From JAWLHJ01 sp039587535 (GTDB lineage Bacteria > Gemmatimonadota > Gemmatimonadetes > Longimicrobiales > Gaopeijiaceae), in assembly GCA_039587535.1 (NCBI GenBank), contig JBDHIF010000003.1:1-64000 (forward strand): DNA of 64,000 bases, in the 5' to 3' direction. The translations under genes and the position numbers were made by a program. Positions 42,599 to 50,887 of this stretch are shown here, one piece after another. Every line of letters begins with the position of its first letter. Positions within the stretch are counted from its first letter, which is position 1. Below the pieces are notes generated by a model that saw nothing but the letters and a program-made list of their open reading frames with translations, ran no database searches and was not told the origin of the DNA.

Positions 42599-43600
42599 TC
42601 AGCTCACCTCAATCTCGTTGGACTCGACCGCCACGCGGTCTGTCCCCCGCCGCACGTAGGCAAGCGCAATCACGCTGCCTTCCTTCGGGGATCGGGCGGC
42701 CGACGTGATCCAGCCCACGGCCCTGTCACCACCATCGGGTGGAAAGAGCTCGGTGCCCGGGGACGGGACGGCCACATCGCCGAGAACGAGGCGCCGGAGG
42801 TGACGGTTCACGTGCCCCCGGTCGCGGATCCTGATGATGACCTCCTGACCCGTGTAGCAGCCCTTGTCGTAGTCGATCGCTCGCTCGTGGATACCGGCTT
42901 CGACGGGAATGGTGGCGTCGGTCATGTCCACGCCGAAGGCCGGCCGGCCGGCCTCTATGCGCAAGATCCCCCAGTCGCCCGGGGTCGCCTCCACGGCCCC
43001 TGCGTCGACGAGACGCGCCGCTAGGGACGCCACGGCATCCGCCGGGCCGATAACCAGGAACGCCTCAGCGTCGATCTCCCTCGTCCGCGCGGCCATGAAC
43101 CCGTCCGCGCCGAGCCGCACCCATGCGCCCTCCTCCAGGGCTGCGATGGTATCGCGGTCCACCCGCAAGCCGAACGCCAACCGGGATAGAGCGCTCGCGG
43201 CCTCGGGCCCGGCCACCGCCAGCATACCCGTGAGCTGGGTCACGTCCTCGTGCCGGGCAAACCGGGGAGGAAGCACCTTCCCGAGATGCCTCAACAAGGG
43301 CTCAGTACCGGTCTTCGGGAGGTCCAGGAGGAATCCGTCGCTCTCCTCGTCCCCCGGGAGATAGACCCAAGCGTCGGTGATCATCCGCCCTTTGGGTGTG
43401 AGCACCGCGTGATACCGAGCGACGCCGGACGCGACGCCGTCGTCTCGCGCCTCGGGGGGCTCAGGAAGCGTCCCCGTGAGAATGCCATTGAGCATCTGTC
43501 GGGGGGCACGCCCAAACACACGCACGCGGCTCCGATCCTGGCGCCGGAAGAGGGCCAACCCCTCACGCGCGGCCCGATACCCTGCCGAGGAGTTGGTCAC
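42599..43600 (-). CDS. YgfZ/GcvT-domain folate-binding protein
   Basis: YgfZ-type proteins bind tetrahydrofolate and support assembly or repair of iron-sulfur enzymes. The 333-residue protein has the signature K-G-C-Y-T-G-Q-E near residue 230, followed by R-I-R-D-R-G-H-V-N-R-H-L-R-R-L. This separates it from the T-protein of glycine cleavage. The GTG at 43600 overlaps the upstream gene's stop (GTGA) and has GGAAGG in front. The frame runs far upstream, but that sequence is antisense-like and not part of the protein. It is coupled with the SirB1-type gene. Confidence 0.85.
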   Translation of the reverse strand: MTNSSAGYRAAREGLALFRRQDRSRVRVFGRAPRQMLNGILTGTLPEPPEARDDGVASGVARYHAVLTPKGRMITDAWVYLPGDEESDGFLLDLPKTGTEPLLRHLGKVLPPRFARHEDVTQLTGMLAVAGPEAASALSRLAFGLRVDRDTIAALEEGAWVRLGADGFMAARTREIDAEAFLVIGPADAVASLAARLVDAGAVEATPGDWGILRIEAGRPAFGVDMTDATIPVEAGIHERAIDYDKGCYTGQEVIIRIRDRGHVNRHLRRLVLGDVAVPSPGTELFPPDGGDRAVGWITSAARSPKEGSVIALAYVRRGTDRVAVESNEIEVS

Positions 43601-44448
43601 AAACCTTCCACGTCGGCAGGATCCCGTCCGGCCCTGAGGTCCTTCAGCATGCCCTCGACCCGGTCCGCGTCGGCGGCGCCCGGGGCCACTCTCAGGTATT
43701 TCTCGAGCTGCGTGGCCGCCTCCTCCCTCCGCCCCAAGCGGGCGAGAAGAAGGCCCCTCGAGCGGTTTTCGGTCGGCGCCGTGGGCGTGAGCATGAGGAT
43801 CCGCTCGACGGCCGCCAACGCCCGGCGATGGTCGGCGACGCGCATGTACACGCCCTTCAGATTCGTGAGCATCCGCACCAGCATGTCGCGCTTCGTAGCC
43901 TCGCGCATGAACGACGCCTGCAGCCGAACCACACCGCCGTATGCGCGGTCCAACAGCTCCTGAGCCTGGTCCTCGAACCGCAACTTTCCTCCGTCGAACG
44001 GATCCACCAGAAGGTCCAGCGCCTCCCCGCGGTAACGAACGAGGAAGTGCCCCGGGAAGTTCACACCTTCCAGTGGGAGCCGGAGGCGCCATCCCACCTC
44101 TAGAACCACCATGCCCAGGGTGAGGGGAATTCCGACCCCGCGATCGAGCACGTCGTTGAGAAAGGAGTTCCGGGGGTCGTAGTAGGCCTTACGGTTCGCT
44201 CCGAAGCCGCGGCGCCGGTAGAGCGTGTCCAACAGCTCCTGGAGCACCAGCAGCGAGGCTGTCTCGTCCGCGAGGCGATCCTTCACCTCCTCCGCAATCT
44301 GGTCCAGCCGCGCCAGGTAGAGCTCCACGGAGAGTTGAGGGTACTCCTCCTTGGCCACGAGCAGCGCCGCGCGGGCCAGATCCATCTCGGATTCGGCCAG
44401 CGAAAGCTCATCGGCGAGCGATCCCCGTGGTGACTCGTTGCGGCTCAA
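43597..44448 (-). CDS. SirB1-family protein (transglutaminase-like plus TPR)
   Basis: The protein is 283 residues. The N-terminal two-thirds match the SirB1/transglutaminase-like fold: Y-Y-D-P-R-N-S-F-L-N-D-V-L-D, then G-I-P-L-T-L-G-M-V, then N-F-P-G-H-F-L-V-R. The C-terminal part has helical TPR-like repeats, with R-M-L-T-N-L-K-G-V-Y followed by A-L-A-A-V-E-R-I-L. The family has no firm biochemical role. It is co-directional and overlapping with the ygfZ-like gene and divergent from selD. Confidence 0.85.
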   Translation of the reverse strand: MSRNESPRGSLADELSLAESEMDLARAALLVAKEEYPQLSVELYLARLDQIAEEVKDRLADETASLLVLQELLDTLYRRRGFGANRKAYYDPRNSFLNDVLDRGVGIPLTLGMVVLEVGWRLRLPLEGVNFPGHFLVRYRGEALDLLVDPFDGGKLRFEDQAQELLDRAYGGVVRLQASFMREATKRDMLVRMLTNLKGVYMRVADHRRALAAVERILMLTPTAPTENRSRGLLLARLGRREEAATQLEKYLRVAPGAADADRVEGMLKDLRAGRDPADVEGL

Positions 44449-44531
44449 TTCCTTCTCCGTCCTCGACTCGGTGGCGCCGGACCCTTAGGCGCATCTCCGT
44501 CGGTGGCCTACACCGTTGTCCTCTCGGGTTT

Positions 44532-44624
44532 CCTCGCCGGGCGTCCATGGCGAGGTTCTGATCATCGTACCGCGTCGTCGGACACCCGCTCGCCGTCAGC
44601 TTGCGGAGGCAAGCGCGATCGGCG
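44532..44624 (+). other. Two hairpins in the selD leader region
   Basis: The 212-base region upstream of selD contains two clear inverted repeats. CCTCGCC (44532-44538) pairs with GGCGAGG (44549-44555). GCTTGC-GGAG-GCAAGC (44599-44614) is nested within CGCCG (44591-44595) and CGGCG (44620-44624). The second lies 40 bases before the start codon and could sit in the selD leader. It is not a tRNA and matches no riboswitch I know. Confidence 0.4.
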
Positions 44625-44663
44625 TACACGGTCCCCACTTACCCAGACCCCAAGGAGGGCATG

Positions 44664-45725
44664 ATGGCAGAAGAGCCTCGGGACCAGCGGCCGCAAATCC
44701 GCCTGTCCCAACTCAGCCATGGCGCCGGGTGAGCGTGCAAGCTCGGCATGTCCGAGTTGGCGCACGTGCTGCGTCACATGCTCCCCGTGAAAGACCCCAA
44801 CGTCCTCGTCGGTCATACGACCGGCGATGACGCCGCCGTGTATCGACTTTCAGAGGACCGTGCCGTGGTCGTGACCGCGGACTTCTTCACTCCCATCGTC
44901 GACGATCCGTTCGACTTCGGCCGTATCGCCGCGGCCAACGCCCTGTCGGACATCTACGCCATGGGCGGGCGGCCCCTCTTTGCGTTGAACCTCGTGGGCT
45001 TTCCCAGGAAGCTCCTTGGGGAGGGCATCCTCGAGGAAATCCTCCGCGGGGGCGCCCACGTGGCCCGTGAAGCCGGCATCGCCATTCTCGGTGGCCACTC
45101 GATCGACGACGCCGAGCCCAAGTACGGCATGGTGGCGGTGGGCGAGGTCGATCCGAGTAAGATGATCACCAACGCATCCGGTCGCCCCGGTGACCTCCTG
45201 GTGCTCACCAAAGCACTCGGCTCCGGCGTGATCGCCACCGCCGTGAAGGCAGGAGCAGCCCCCGCAGACGTGGTGAGCGAAGCCGTGGAGAGCATGGCCA
45301 CGCTGAACCGTGGAGCCGCGGAGCTCGCAGTGGCAGCAGGCGTCCGGGCCGCGACGGACGTCACCGGATTCGGCCTCCTCGGCCATCTCCGGACCCTCGC
45401 TCGCGCTTCGGGTGTCTCGGCTCGGATTCATGCGCAGGACGTCCCGATACTCACGGGCGCACGCACCCTCCTGACTCAGGGTCACGTACCCGGGGGCACA
45501 CGACGCAACCTCGAAGATCTGGCCGACGACGTCGCGTTCGTCCCGTCGGTGGAGCCGGAGCTGAGAACCCTGCTCGCAGACGCACAGACCTCTGGAGGGC
45601 TACTCCTGGCCGTCCCACCCGAAGCGCTGAAGGGGCTTGTGACGGACCTGGCGGAGTCATCGCCGGTAGCTGCGGTCGTCGGCGCGCTGGAAGAGGGCCC
45701 GGCCGGGCACGTCCTAGTGGACTGA
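44664..45725 (+). CDS. selD: Selenide, water dikinase (selenophosphate synthetase) with selenocysteine at the active site
   Basis: SelD makes selenophosphate from selenide and ATP, the selenium donor for selenocysteine. Reading from the ATG at 44664 (AAGGAGGG just upstream), codon 23 is TGA (44730-44732) in the context H-G-A-G-U-A-C-K-L-G. The family has C or U at this position and an essential Lys three residues on, present here as Lys26. Downstream are the ATP-binding D-D-A-A-V-Y, the A-A-N-A-L-S-D-I-Y-A-M-G-G motif and L-G-G-H-S-I-D-D. The total is 353 residues, close to 347 in E. coli. Taking the first ATG after the TGA (44748) would lose the catalytic segment. It is divergent from the SirB1 gene and convergent with lon. 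Confidence 0.93.
44730..44766 (+). promoter_or_regulatory. UGA selenocysteine codon and SECIS-like stem-loop (selD)
   Basis: The TGA is followed by a two-part hairpin. The lower stem is CGTGC (44734-44738) with GCACG (44762-44766). The upper 7-bp stem is 44740-44746 with 44752-44758, including one G-U pair. The loop is CATGT, which contains the GU typical of bacterial SECIS apical loops. The loop starts 17 bases after the first base of the TGA. Position, stem and loop all suit SelB binding. Confidence 0.8.
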
Positions 45726-45762
45726 CGTACCCGACCTCCTCGGTTACGGCACCTCGCGTCGG

Positions 45763-48363
45763 CTACTTCTTCGCGGGCGCCTTCCCACTCGGAGACCTCT
45801 TCGCCGGCTTCTTCCTCGGCGCGGGCTTCTTCGCTGCAGGCTTCTTCCTTGCTGCCAAAGCCACGCGGATCACGTCGTCCAAGGTCTCGGCTGTATGGAA
45901 GACGAGCTGCTCCCGTACCTCCTCGGGCAAATCCTCGAGGTCAGCCTCGTTCTGCGCCGGGATGACGATCTCCTTGATTCCCGCGCGGGCGGCGCCGAGG
46001 ACCTTCTCCTTGACGCCACCGATTGGCAGCACGCGACCCGTGAGGGTGAGCTCACCCGTCATGGCCACGTCCCTGCGCACCTTCCGGCCGGACACCGCCG
46101 AGATGAGGGCGGTGGCCATCGTGATCCCCGCGGACGGACCGTCCTTGGGCACCGCCCCGGCCGGAACGTGAATGTGCACCTCCCTCTTCTGGAGCGCGTC
46201 CTCCTCGATGCTCAGCTCCTTCCAGTTGGCCTTCGCGTACGACAGGGCGGCCCTCGCCGATTCCTTCATGACGTCCCCGAGCTGTCCGGTGAGCACGAAG
46301 CCGCTCTCGCCGGGCATGACACTGGCCTCGACGAACATGATGTCGCCGCCCATGGGCGTGTAGAACATCCCGGTCGCCACACCGACCACGTCCTCGTCGG
46401 CCATGCGCTCCGGGTGCACCTTCGGACGCCCCAGGAACTCGCGAACGTCTTCGGCCGTGGCCTCTAGTCGGTCCACCTTCCCGGCGGCGATCTGCCGCGC
46501 CACCTTCCGCGCGAACTTCCCGATCTCTCGCTCCAGCTGCCGCACGCCCGCCTCCCGCGTGTAGCTCTGGACCACGGTGAGGATGGCCTCGTCCGTCATG
46601 GACAGCTCTTCGTCCTTCAGGCTCGCGTCCTTCCGCTGCCTGGGGAGGAGGTACTTCTTGGCGATCTGAAGCTTCTCCCGCTCCGTGTATCCCGCGAAGT
46701 CCACGCGCTCCATGCGGTCCAACAACGGGCCCGGAATCCGATCCAGGTAGTTGGCGGTAGCGATGAAGAGCACCTCGGAGAGGTCGAACGGAATCCCGAG
46801 ATAGTGATCCACGAACGTCGAATTCTGGGCAGGATCCAGCACCTCGAGCAGCGCCGAGCTCGGGTCTCCCTGGAACGAAGCCCCCAGCTTGTCCACCTCG
46901 TCCAGCAGGAAGACCGGGTTCTTGGACTTCGCCTGCCGCATACCCTGGACGATCCTTCCGGGCATGGCGCCCACATACGTCCGGCGGTGCCCCCGGATGT
47001 CCGCTTCGTCCCGTGCGCCGCCCAAGGAGATTCGGACGTACTTCCGGCCGAGTGAGCGGGCGATCGACTGGGCGATGGAGGTCTTACCGACACCGGGAGG
47101 ACCGACGAAGAGCAGGATGGGCCCTCGCCCCGCGCGCTCGTCCTCATCGTCCTCCGCTCCGTCTCCGGTCGCCTCATCGCCTTCCGCGCCGGCCGACTCC
47201 GGGAGCCCGTTCCCCTCGTCAGGCTCGGCTTCGGACTCCGCGACTTCCTCGTCCGCCTCGACCGCAGTGCGCTCGAGGTACAGCTTTCGCACAGCGAGGA
47301 ATTCGAGGATGCGATCCTTCACGTCCTCGAGCCCGTGGTGATCCGCCTCCATGATCTCGGTGGCGCGTTTCAGATCGATCTTCTCCTCGGTCCGCTCCTG
47401 CCACGGGAGCTCGGTCACCCACTCCAGGAAGGTGCGGATGACTTGATACTCCGCCGACTGGGGGCTCGTACGCTCCAGGCGGCGGAGCTCCCGTTCCACT
47501 TCGGCGCGCTGGTCTTCGTCCAGCTCGAGCGCCTCGACCCGATTGCGCATCTCTTCGACGTCGTCGCGCTCCTCCTCGTCGCCCAGCTCCTTCTGGATGG
47601 CCTTGAGCTGCTCCCTGAGGAGCATCTCGCGCTGACGCTCCCCGAGCTCGGACTGGACCTTGGCCTGGATATCCTCCTGCGCATCGATGCGAGCCAACTC
47701 GCGCTCTACGGCCACGAGAGCCTGACGCATGCGCTCTTCATCATCGAGGGTCTCGAGCAGCCGCTGCTTGTCCGCGGTCTCGAGCTCCAGGTAGAACGCC
47801 ACCAGGTCCGCGAAGGGACCCGGATCGTCCACACCCCGGATGAGCTGGTTCAACGCCTCGGCAGGCACGCCTCGGCGTGTGCCCAGCTCGGCGGCCCGCT
47901 CACGAAGCTCGCGATCGAGAGCCTGGAAGGCGGGATCTGAGGGGTCTCTGGGCTCCTGTCGCTCCATCTCCAGGAGCACCGCGTGGAGCATGGCCTCACC
48001 CTCGCCCCGGTAGGAGATCGCTTGGGCACGACCCTCTCCCTGAACGAGAAGCTGCACGCCTCCGCGCACCCGGTGCGTCTGGATGATCCGGACGATAGTG
48101 CCAACGTTGTAGAGATACTCAGGCTGTGGGTCGTCCACGTTCTCCCGCTGGGCCACGGCAAACAGCCGGCGGTCACCGTCCAATGCCTCCTGAACCGCCT
48201 CCACAGTCCCGGAACGTCCGGCGGAGATGGGTACCGCGACACCCGGATACACGACCGTGTCGCGTAAGGGCAGGACGGGCAGCGTGAAACGCTCACCCTT
48301 CGTGTCGCCGTTCTCCTGATCTTCGACCACCGTGGGGGCCGTAACTTGCTCGGTCGAACTCAT
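45763..48363 (-). CDS. lon: ATP-dependent protease Lon
   Basis: Lon degrades misfolded and regulatory proteins in the cytoplasm. The 866-residue protein has the N-terminal LON domain (L-P-V-L-P-L-R-D-T-V-V-Y-P-G), the AAA module with Walker A G-P-P-G-V-G-K-T-S and Walker B V-F-L-L-D-E-V-D-K-L. The C-terminal protease domain has catalytic Ser in K-D-G-P-S-A-G-I and Lys in G-G-V-K-E-K. Two additions are unusual: an acidic stretch of about 45 residues (roughly 47125-47262) just before Walker A, and a Lys/Pro/Ala-rich tail of about 28 residues at the C-terminus. The ATG at 48363 gives the normal family start. Confidence 0.93.
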   Translation of the reverse strand: MSSTEQVTAPTVVEDQENGDTKGERFTLPVLPLRDTVVYPGVAVPISAGRSGTVEAVQEALDGDRRLFAVAQRENVDDPQPEYLYNVGTIVRIIQTHRVRGGVQLLVQGEGRAQAISYRGEGEAMLHAVLLEMERQEPRDPSDPAFQALDRELRERAAELGTRRGVPAEALNQLIRGVDDPGPFADLVAFYLELETADKQRLLETLDDEERMRQALVAVERELARIDAQEDIQAKVQSELGERQREMLLREQLKAIQKELGDEEERDDVEEMRNRVEALELDEDQRAEVERELRRLERTSPQSAEYQVIRTFLEWVTELPWQERTEEKIDLKRATEIMEADHHGLEDVKDRILEFLAVRKLYLERTAVEADEEVAESEAEPDEGNGLPESAGAEGDEATGDGAEDDEDERAGRGPILLFVGPPGVGKTSIAQSIARSLGRKYVRISLGGARDEADIRGHRRTYVGAMPGRIVQGMRQAKSKNPVFLLDEVDKLGASFQGDPSSALLEVLDPAQNSTFVDHYLGIPFDLSEVLFIATANYLDRIPGPLLDRMERVDFAGYTEREKLQIAKKYLLPRQRKDASLKDEELSMTDEAILTVVQSYTREAGVRQLEREIGKFARKVARQIAAGKVDRLEATAEDVREFLGRPKVHPERMADEDVVGVATGMFYTPMGGDIMFVEASVMPGESGFVLTGQLGDVMKESARAALSYAKANWKELSIEEDALQKREVHIHVPAGAVPKDGPSAGITMATALISAVSGRKVRRDVAMTGELTLTGRVLPIGGVKEKVLGAARAGIKEIVIPAQNEADLEDLPEEVREQLVFHTAETLDDVIRVALAARKKPAAKKPAPRKKPAKRSPSGKAPAKK

Positions 48364-48426
48364 GTCGCCGTGTCTCGCATGGGTTTCGTCTCGCGGCACG
48401 AAGTGCGTGCCGTGGACAATGTTGGG

Positions 48427-48442
48427 TGCAGGATTCCTGCCA
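48427..48442 (-). promoter_or_regulatory. Possible sigma-54-like -24/-12 element or palindromic operator upstream of lon
   Basis: On the minus strand, TGGCAGGAATCCTGCA has GG and GC at the spacing of a sigma-54 -24/-12 promoter. It would place transcription start about 50 bases before the lon ATG. The same bases form a near-perfect palindrome (GCAGGA-T-TCCTGC), so it may instead be an operator. Nothing else in 48364-48633 is recognisable, and no CIRCE or HAIR heat-shock operator is seen. Confidence 0.3.
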
Positions 48443-48633
48443 ACCGCCGAGGGCCCTTTTCATGCCCGAAACGCATGAACTCTGTCATTATGGCGCGACC
48501 CATCCGCCGAGTCGGCCACTTTTTCGGCCCCTTCACGGCGGTTAGCTTGGCACCTGGCCGGTCGACGCGACAGGGGAGATCCTTCTCGCCCACGCCTTGT
48601 CCGATCCTTCCGGCGCCACACTCAGGGGTCAAA

Positions 48634-49284
48634 ATGCGCGAATGGCTCGATGGCATTACGTGGTTTCGCGGCTCGTCCGTCCGCATCCGGGGGATGGGAC
48701 GTGAGCTGCACGTCGACCCGTCCGGCATCACCGAAGACGCGGAGGCGGACCTGATCCTCCTCACGCACCCGCACTTCGACAACTTCTCCGAAGACGACAT
48801 CGCCCGCGTGCGGGGTCCGAAGACGGTTGTGGTGGCACCTGTGACGATGAAGAAGCAGCTCGCCGACGCCGATCACTTCATGCGGCCTGGAGACATGCTT
48901 CAGCTCGAAGGCTTCGACATTCTCGCGGTGCCGGCACACAACCTCGACAAGAAGTTCCACACGCCCGATGACGGCTGGCTCGGCTACGTGTTCACCCTCG
49001 GTGGCACGACCTTCTATCACGCCGGGGACACGGACTTCCTTCCATCGATGTCCGGTATCCGGTGCGACGTTGCGTTCCTCCCGTGCGACGGTCACTACAC
49101 GATGACCGTCGAAGACGCCGCCCGAGCGGCCGAGGCATGCGGAGCGGAAGTGCTCGTCCCGGTCCATTGGGGTGAGCCGCATGGCAGCGCCGAGGATATC
49201 GAGCGGCTGGGCTCTCTCTTCTCCGGCGAGGTGCTCAAGCTGGAGCGCGCTGGGACCCGCAAGGAGACCGAGGACACCGATTGA
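48634..49284 (+). CDS. Metallo-beta-lactamase-fold hydrolase (UPF0173/UlaG-like)
   Basis: The 216-residue protein has the metal-binding motif T-H-P-H-F-D-N-F near residue 47, a variant of HxHxDH in which the last His is absent, as in some UlaG-like enzymes. Further ligands may be Y-H-A-G-D-T-D and the C-terminal V-P-V-H-W-G. The ATG at 48634, preceded by CAGGGG, matches the family N-terminus. The substrate is unknown. Its stop overlaps the start of the gamma-glutamyltransferase gene (TTGA). Confidence 0.85.
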   Translation: MREWLDGITWFRGSSVRIRGMGRELHVDPSGITEDAEADLILLTHPHFDNFSEDDIARVRGPKTVVVAPVTMKKQLADADHFMRPGDMLQLEGFDILAVPAHNLDKKFHTPDDGWLGYVFTLGGTTFYHAGDTDFLPSMSGIRCDVAFLPCDGHYTMTVEDAARAAEACGAEVLVPVHWGEPHGSAEDIERLGSLFSGEVLKLERAGTRKETEDTD

Positions 49285-50858
49285 GGCGGACGGGCCGTTC
49301 CACGGTTTACGCGCCGCGGTTCGCCGCGGCCACGAGCCAGCCCCTGGCCACGACCGCGGCGCTAGGCGTTCTGGAAGAGGGAGGGAACGCCGTGGACGCC
49401 GCGGTCACGGCCGCCGCGGTCCTGAACGTCGTCGAGCCTTACATGACCGGCATCGGGGGCGACCTCTTCGCCCTCGTCTGGTCGGCCTCGAAGGGGCGTC
49501 TGGTCGGCCTCGACGCCAGCGGCCGGGCCGGTAGCCGCGCAGACGCGGGGCCTCTCCGGGCCGAGGGACACGGCGCCGTTCCCCCTCGCGACGCGCGAGC
49601 GGTGACGGTCCCGGGAGCACTGGCCGGGTGGGCGGCGCTGCTCGACCGGCTGGGCACCTATTCTCTCGCGGAGGCGCTGGCGCCGGCCATCAGGCTCGCG
49701 CGGGACGGCTTCCCGGTGACACCGATCATCGCCAGGGACTGGGCCTCGGTGGCGGATGTCATCCGGGCGGATTCGGGCGCGGCTGAGACCTTCCTCACTG
49801 ACGGAGAGCCGCCCCGGGTCGGAGACTGGTTCACGCTGACCGACCTGGGCGAGACTTTTGCCGAGCTGGCACGCGAAGGCGAGGGGGCGCTCTACGGCGG
49901 TAACCTAGGACGCCGACTTGTCGAGGGCCTCACCCGCCTGGGCGGAACCGTCACGCTCGAGGACATGGCAAGCCACGAGGTGCGCTGGGTCGAGAGCCTG
50001 AGCATGGACTATGGAGGCGTGACGCTCCACGAGCTACCGCCCTCGGGACAAGGGATTGCAGCGCTCCAGATGCTTGGCATCCTCGGGCACGTGGACGGGG
50101 CAGCGTGGACGCACAACTCCGTGGCCTACCTCCATACCCTGGTCGAGGCGAAGAAGCTGGCGTACGCGGACCTGGCTGCGCACGTGGCCGACCCCGATCA
50201 CATGGAGGCCAGCCCGAACGCGCTGCTCGAACCCGATTACCTGGCGCAGCGCGCCTCCGAGATCGATCCGAACGCGGCCCTGGCCCGTGCCGATCCCGGC
50301 CCGGCGGCCACCGCGTCGGAGACCGTGTACCTCACCGTTGCCGACGCCATGGGCAACATGGTCTCACTGATCAACTCGGTCTATCAGTTCTTCGGATCGG
50401 GCCTGGTTGTGCCGGGCACCGGCTTCGCGCTCCAGAATCGGGGCGCAGGGTTCACGCTCGAGGAGGGGCACCCGAACGAACTCGCCCCCCGCAAGCGGCC
50501 CCTTCACACCATCATCCCGGGGTTCGTCACGAGGAACGGAGCCCCCTGGATGTCGTTCGGCGTCATGGGTGGGCCCATGCAGCCCCAGGGTCACGTGCAG
50601 GTCCTGCTGAACATGCTCCGCTTCGGGATGGATCCCCAGGAGGCCCTGGACGCTCCACGGTTCAGGCACATCGACGGTCTACGGCTCGCGGTCGAGGACC
50701 TGCCGGCTCACGTGGCCGCGGGGCTGGAGCGCCGGGGACACGAGCTCGTGTCGCCGGAGGGGTTCGCGTTCGGCGGCGCACAGGCGATCGTACGTCTCGA
50801 ACGCGGCTGGGCCGCCGCGTCCGATCCGCGAAAGGACGGCATGGCTGCCGGCGGATGA
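49281..50858 (+). CDS. Gamma-glutamyltransferase family protein
   Basis: This is an N-terminal nucleophile hydrolase that should self-cleave into two subunits and act on gamma-glutamyl compounds. The 525-residue protein begins with the family N-terminus (A-A-A-T-S-Q-P-L-A-T-T-A-A) and G-N-A-V-D-A-A-V. The likely nucleophile Thr is in S-E-T-V-Y-L-T-V-A-D, where classical enzymes have T-T-H; the Val and Tyr mark it as a divergent subfamily. N-R-G-A-G-F and the C-terminal M-G-G-P-M-Q-P-Q-G are present. There is no signal peptide, so it is probably cytoplasmic. The start appears to be TTG at 49281. Confidence 0.87.
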   Translation: MRRTGRSTVYAPRFAAATSQPLATTAALGVLEEGGNAVDAAVTAAAVLNVVEPYMTGIGGDLFALVWSASKGRLVGLDASGRAGSRADAGPLRAEGHGAVPPRDARAVTVPGALAGWAALLDRLGTYSLAEALAPAIRLARDGFPVTPIIARDWASVADVIRADSGAAETFLTDGEPPRVGDWFTLTDLGETFAELAREGEGALYGGNLGRRLVEGLTRLGGTVTLEDMASHEVRWVESLSMDYGGVTLHELPPSGQGIAALQMLGILGHVDGAAWTHNSVAYLHTLVEAKKLAYADLAAHVADPDHMEASPNALLEPDYLAQRASEIDPNAALARADPGPAATASETVYLTVADAMGNMVSLINSVYQFFGSGLVVPGTGFALQNRGAGFTLEEGHPNELAPRKRPLHTIIPGFVTRNGAPWMSFGVMGGPMQPQGHVQVLLNMLRFGMDPQEALDAPRFRHIDGLRLAVEDLPAHVAAGLERRGHELVSPEGFAFGGAQAIVRLERGWAAASDPRKDGMAAGG

Positions 50859-50887
50859 ATACACCTTGAGTTTGGCATGAGCACCTC

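Noticed and set aside
44449..44660. Possible tRNA-Sec (selC) upstream of selD
   Set aside because: The region has hairpins, but no TCA anticodon loop, no T-loop consensus and no 8-bp acceptor stem. It does not fold as a tRNA.
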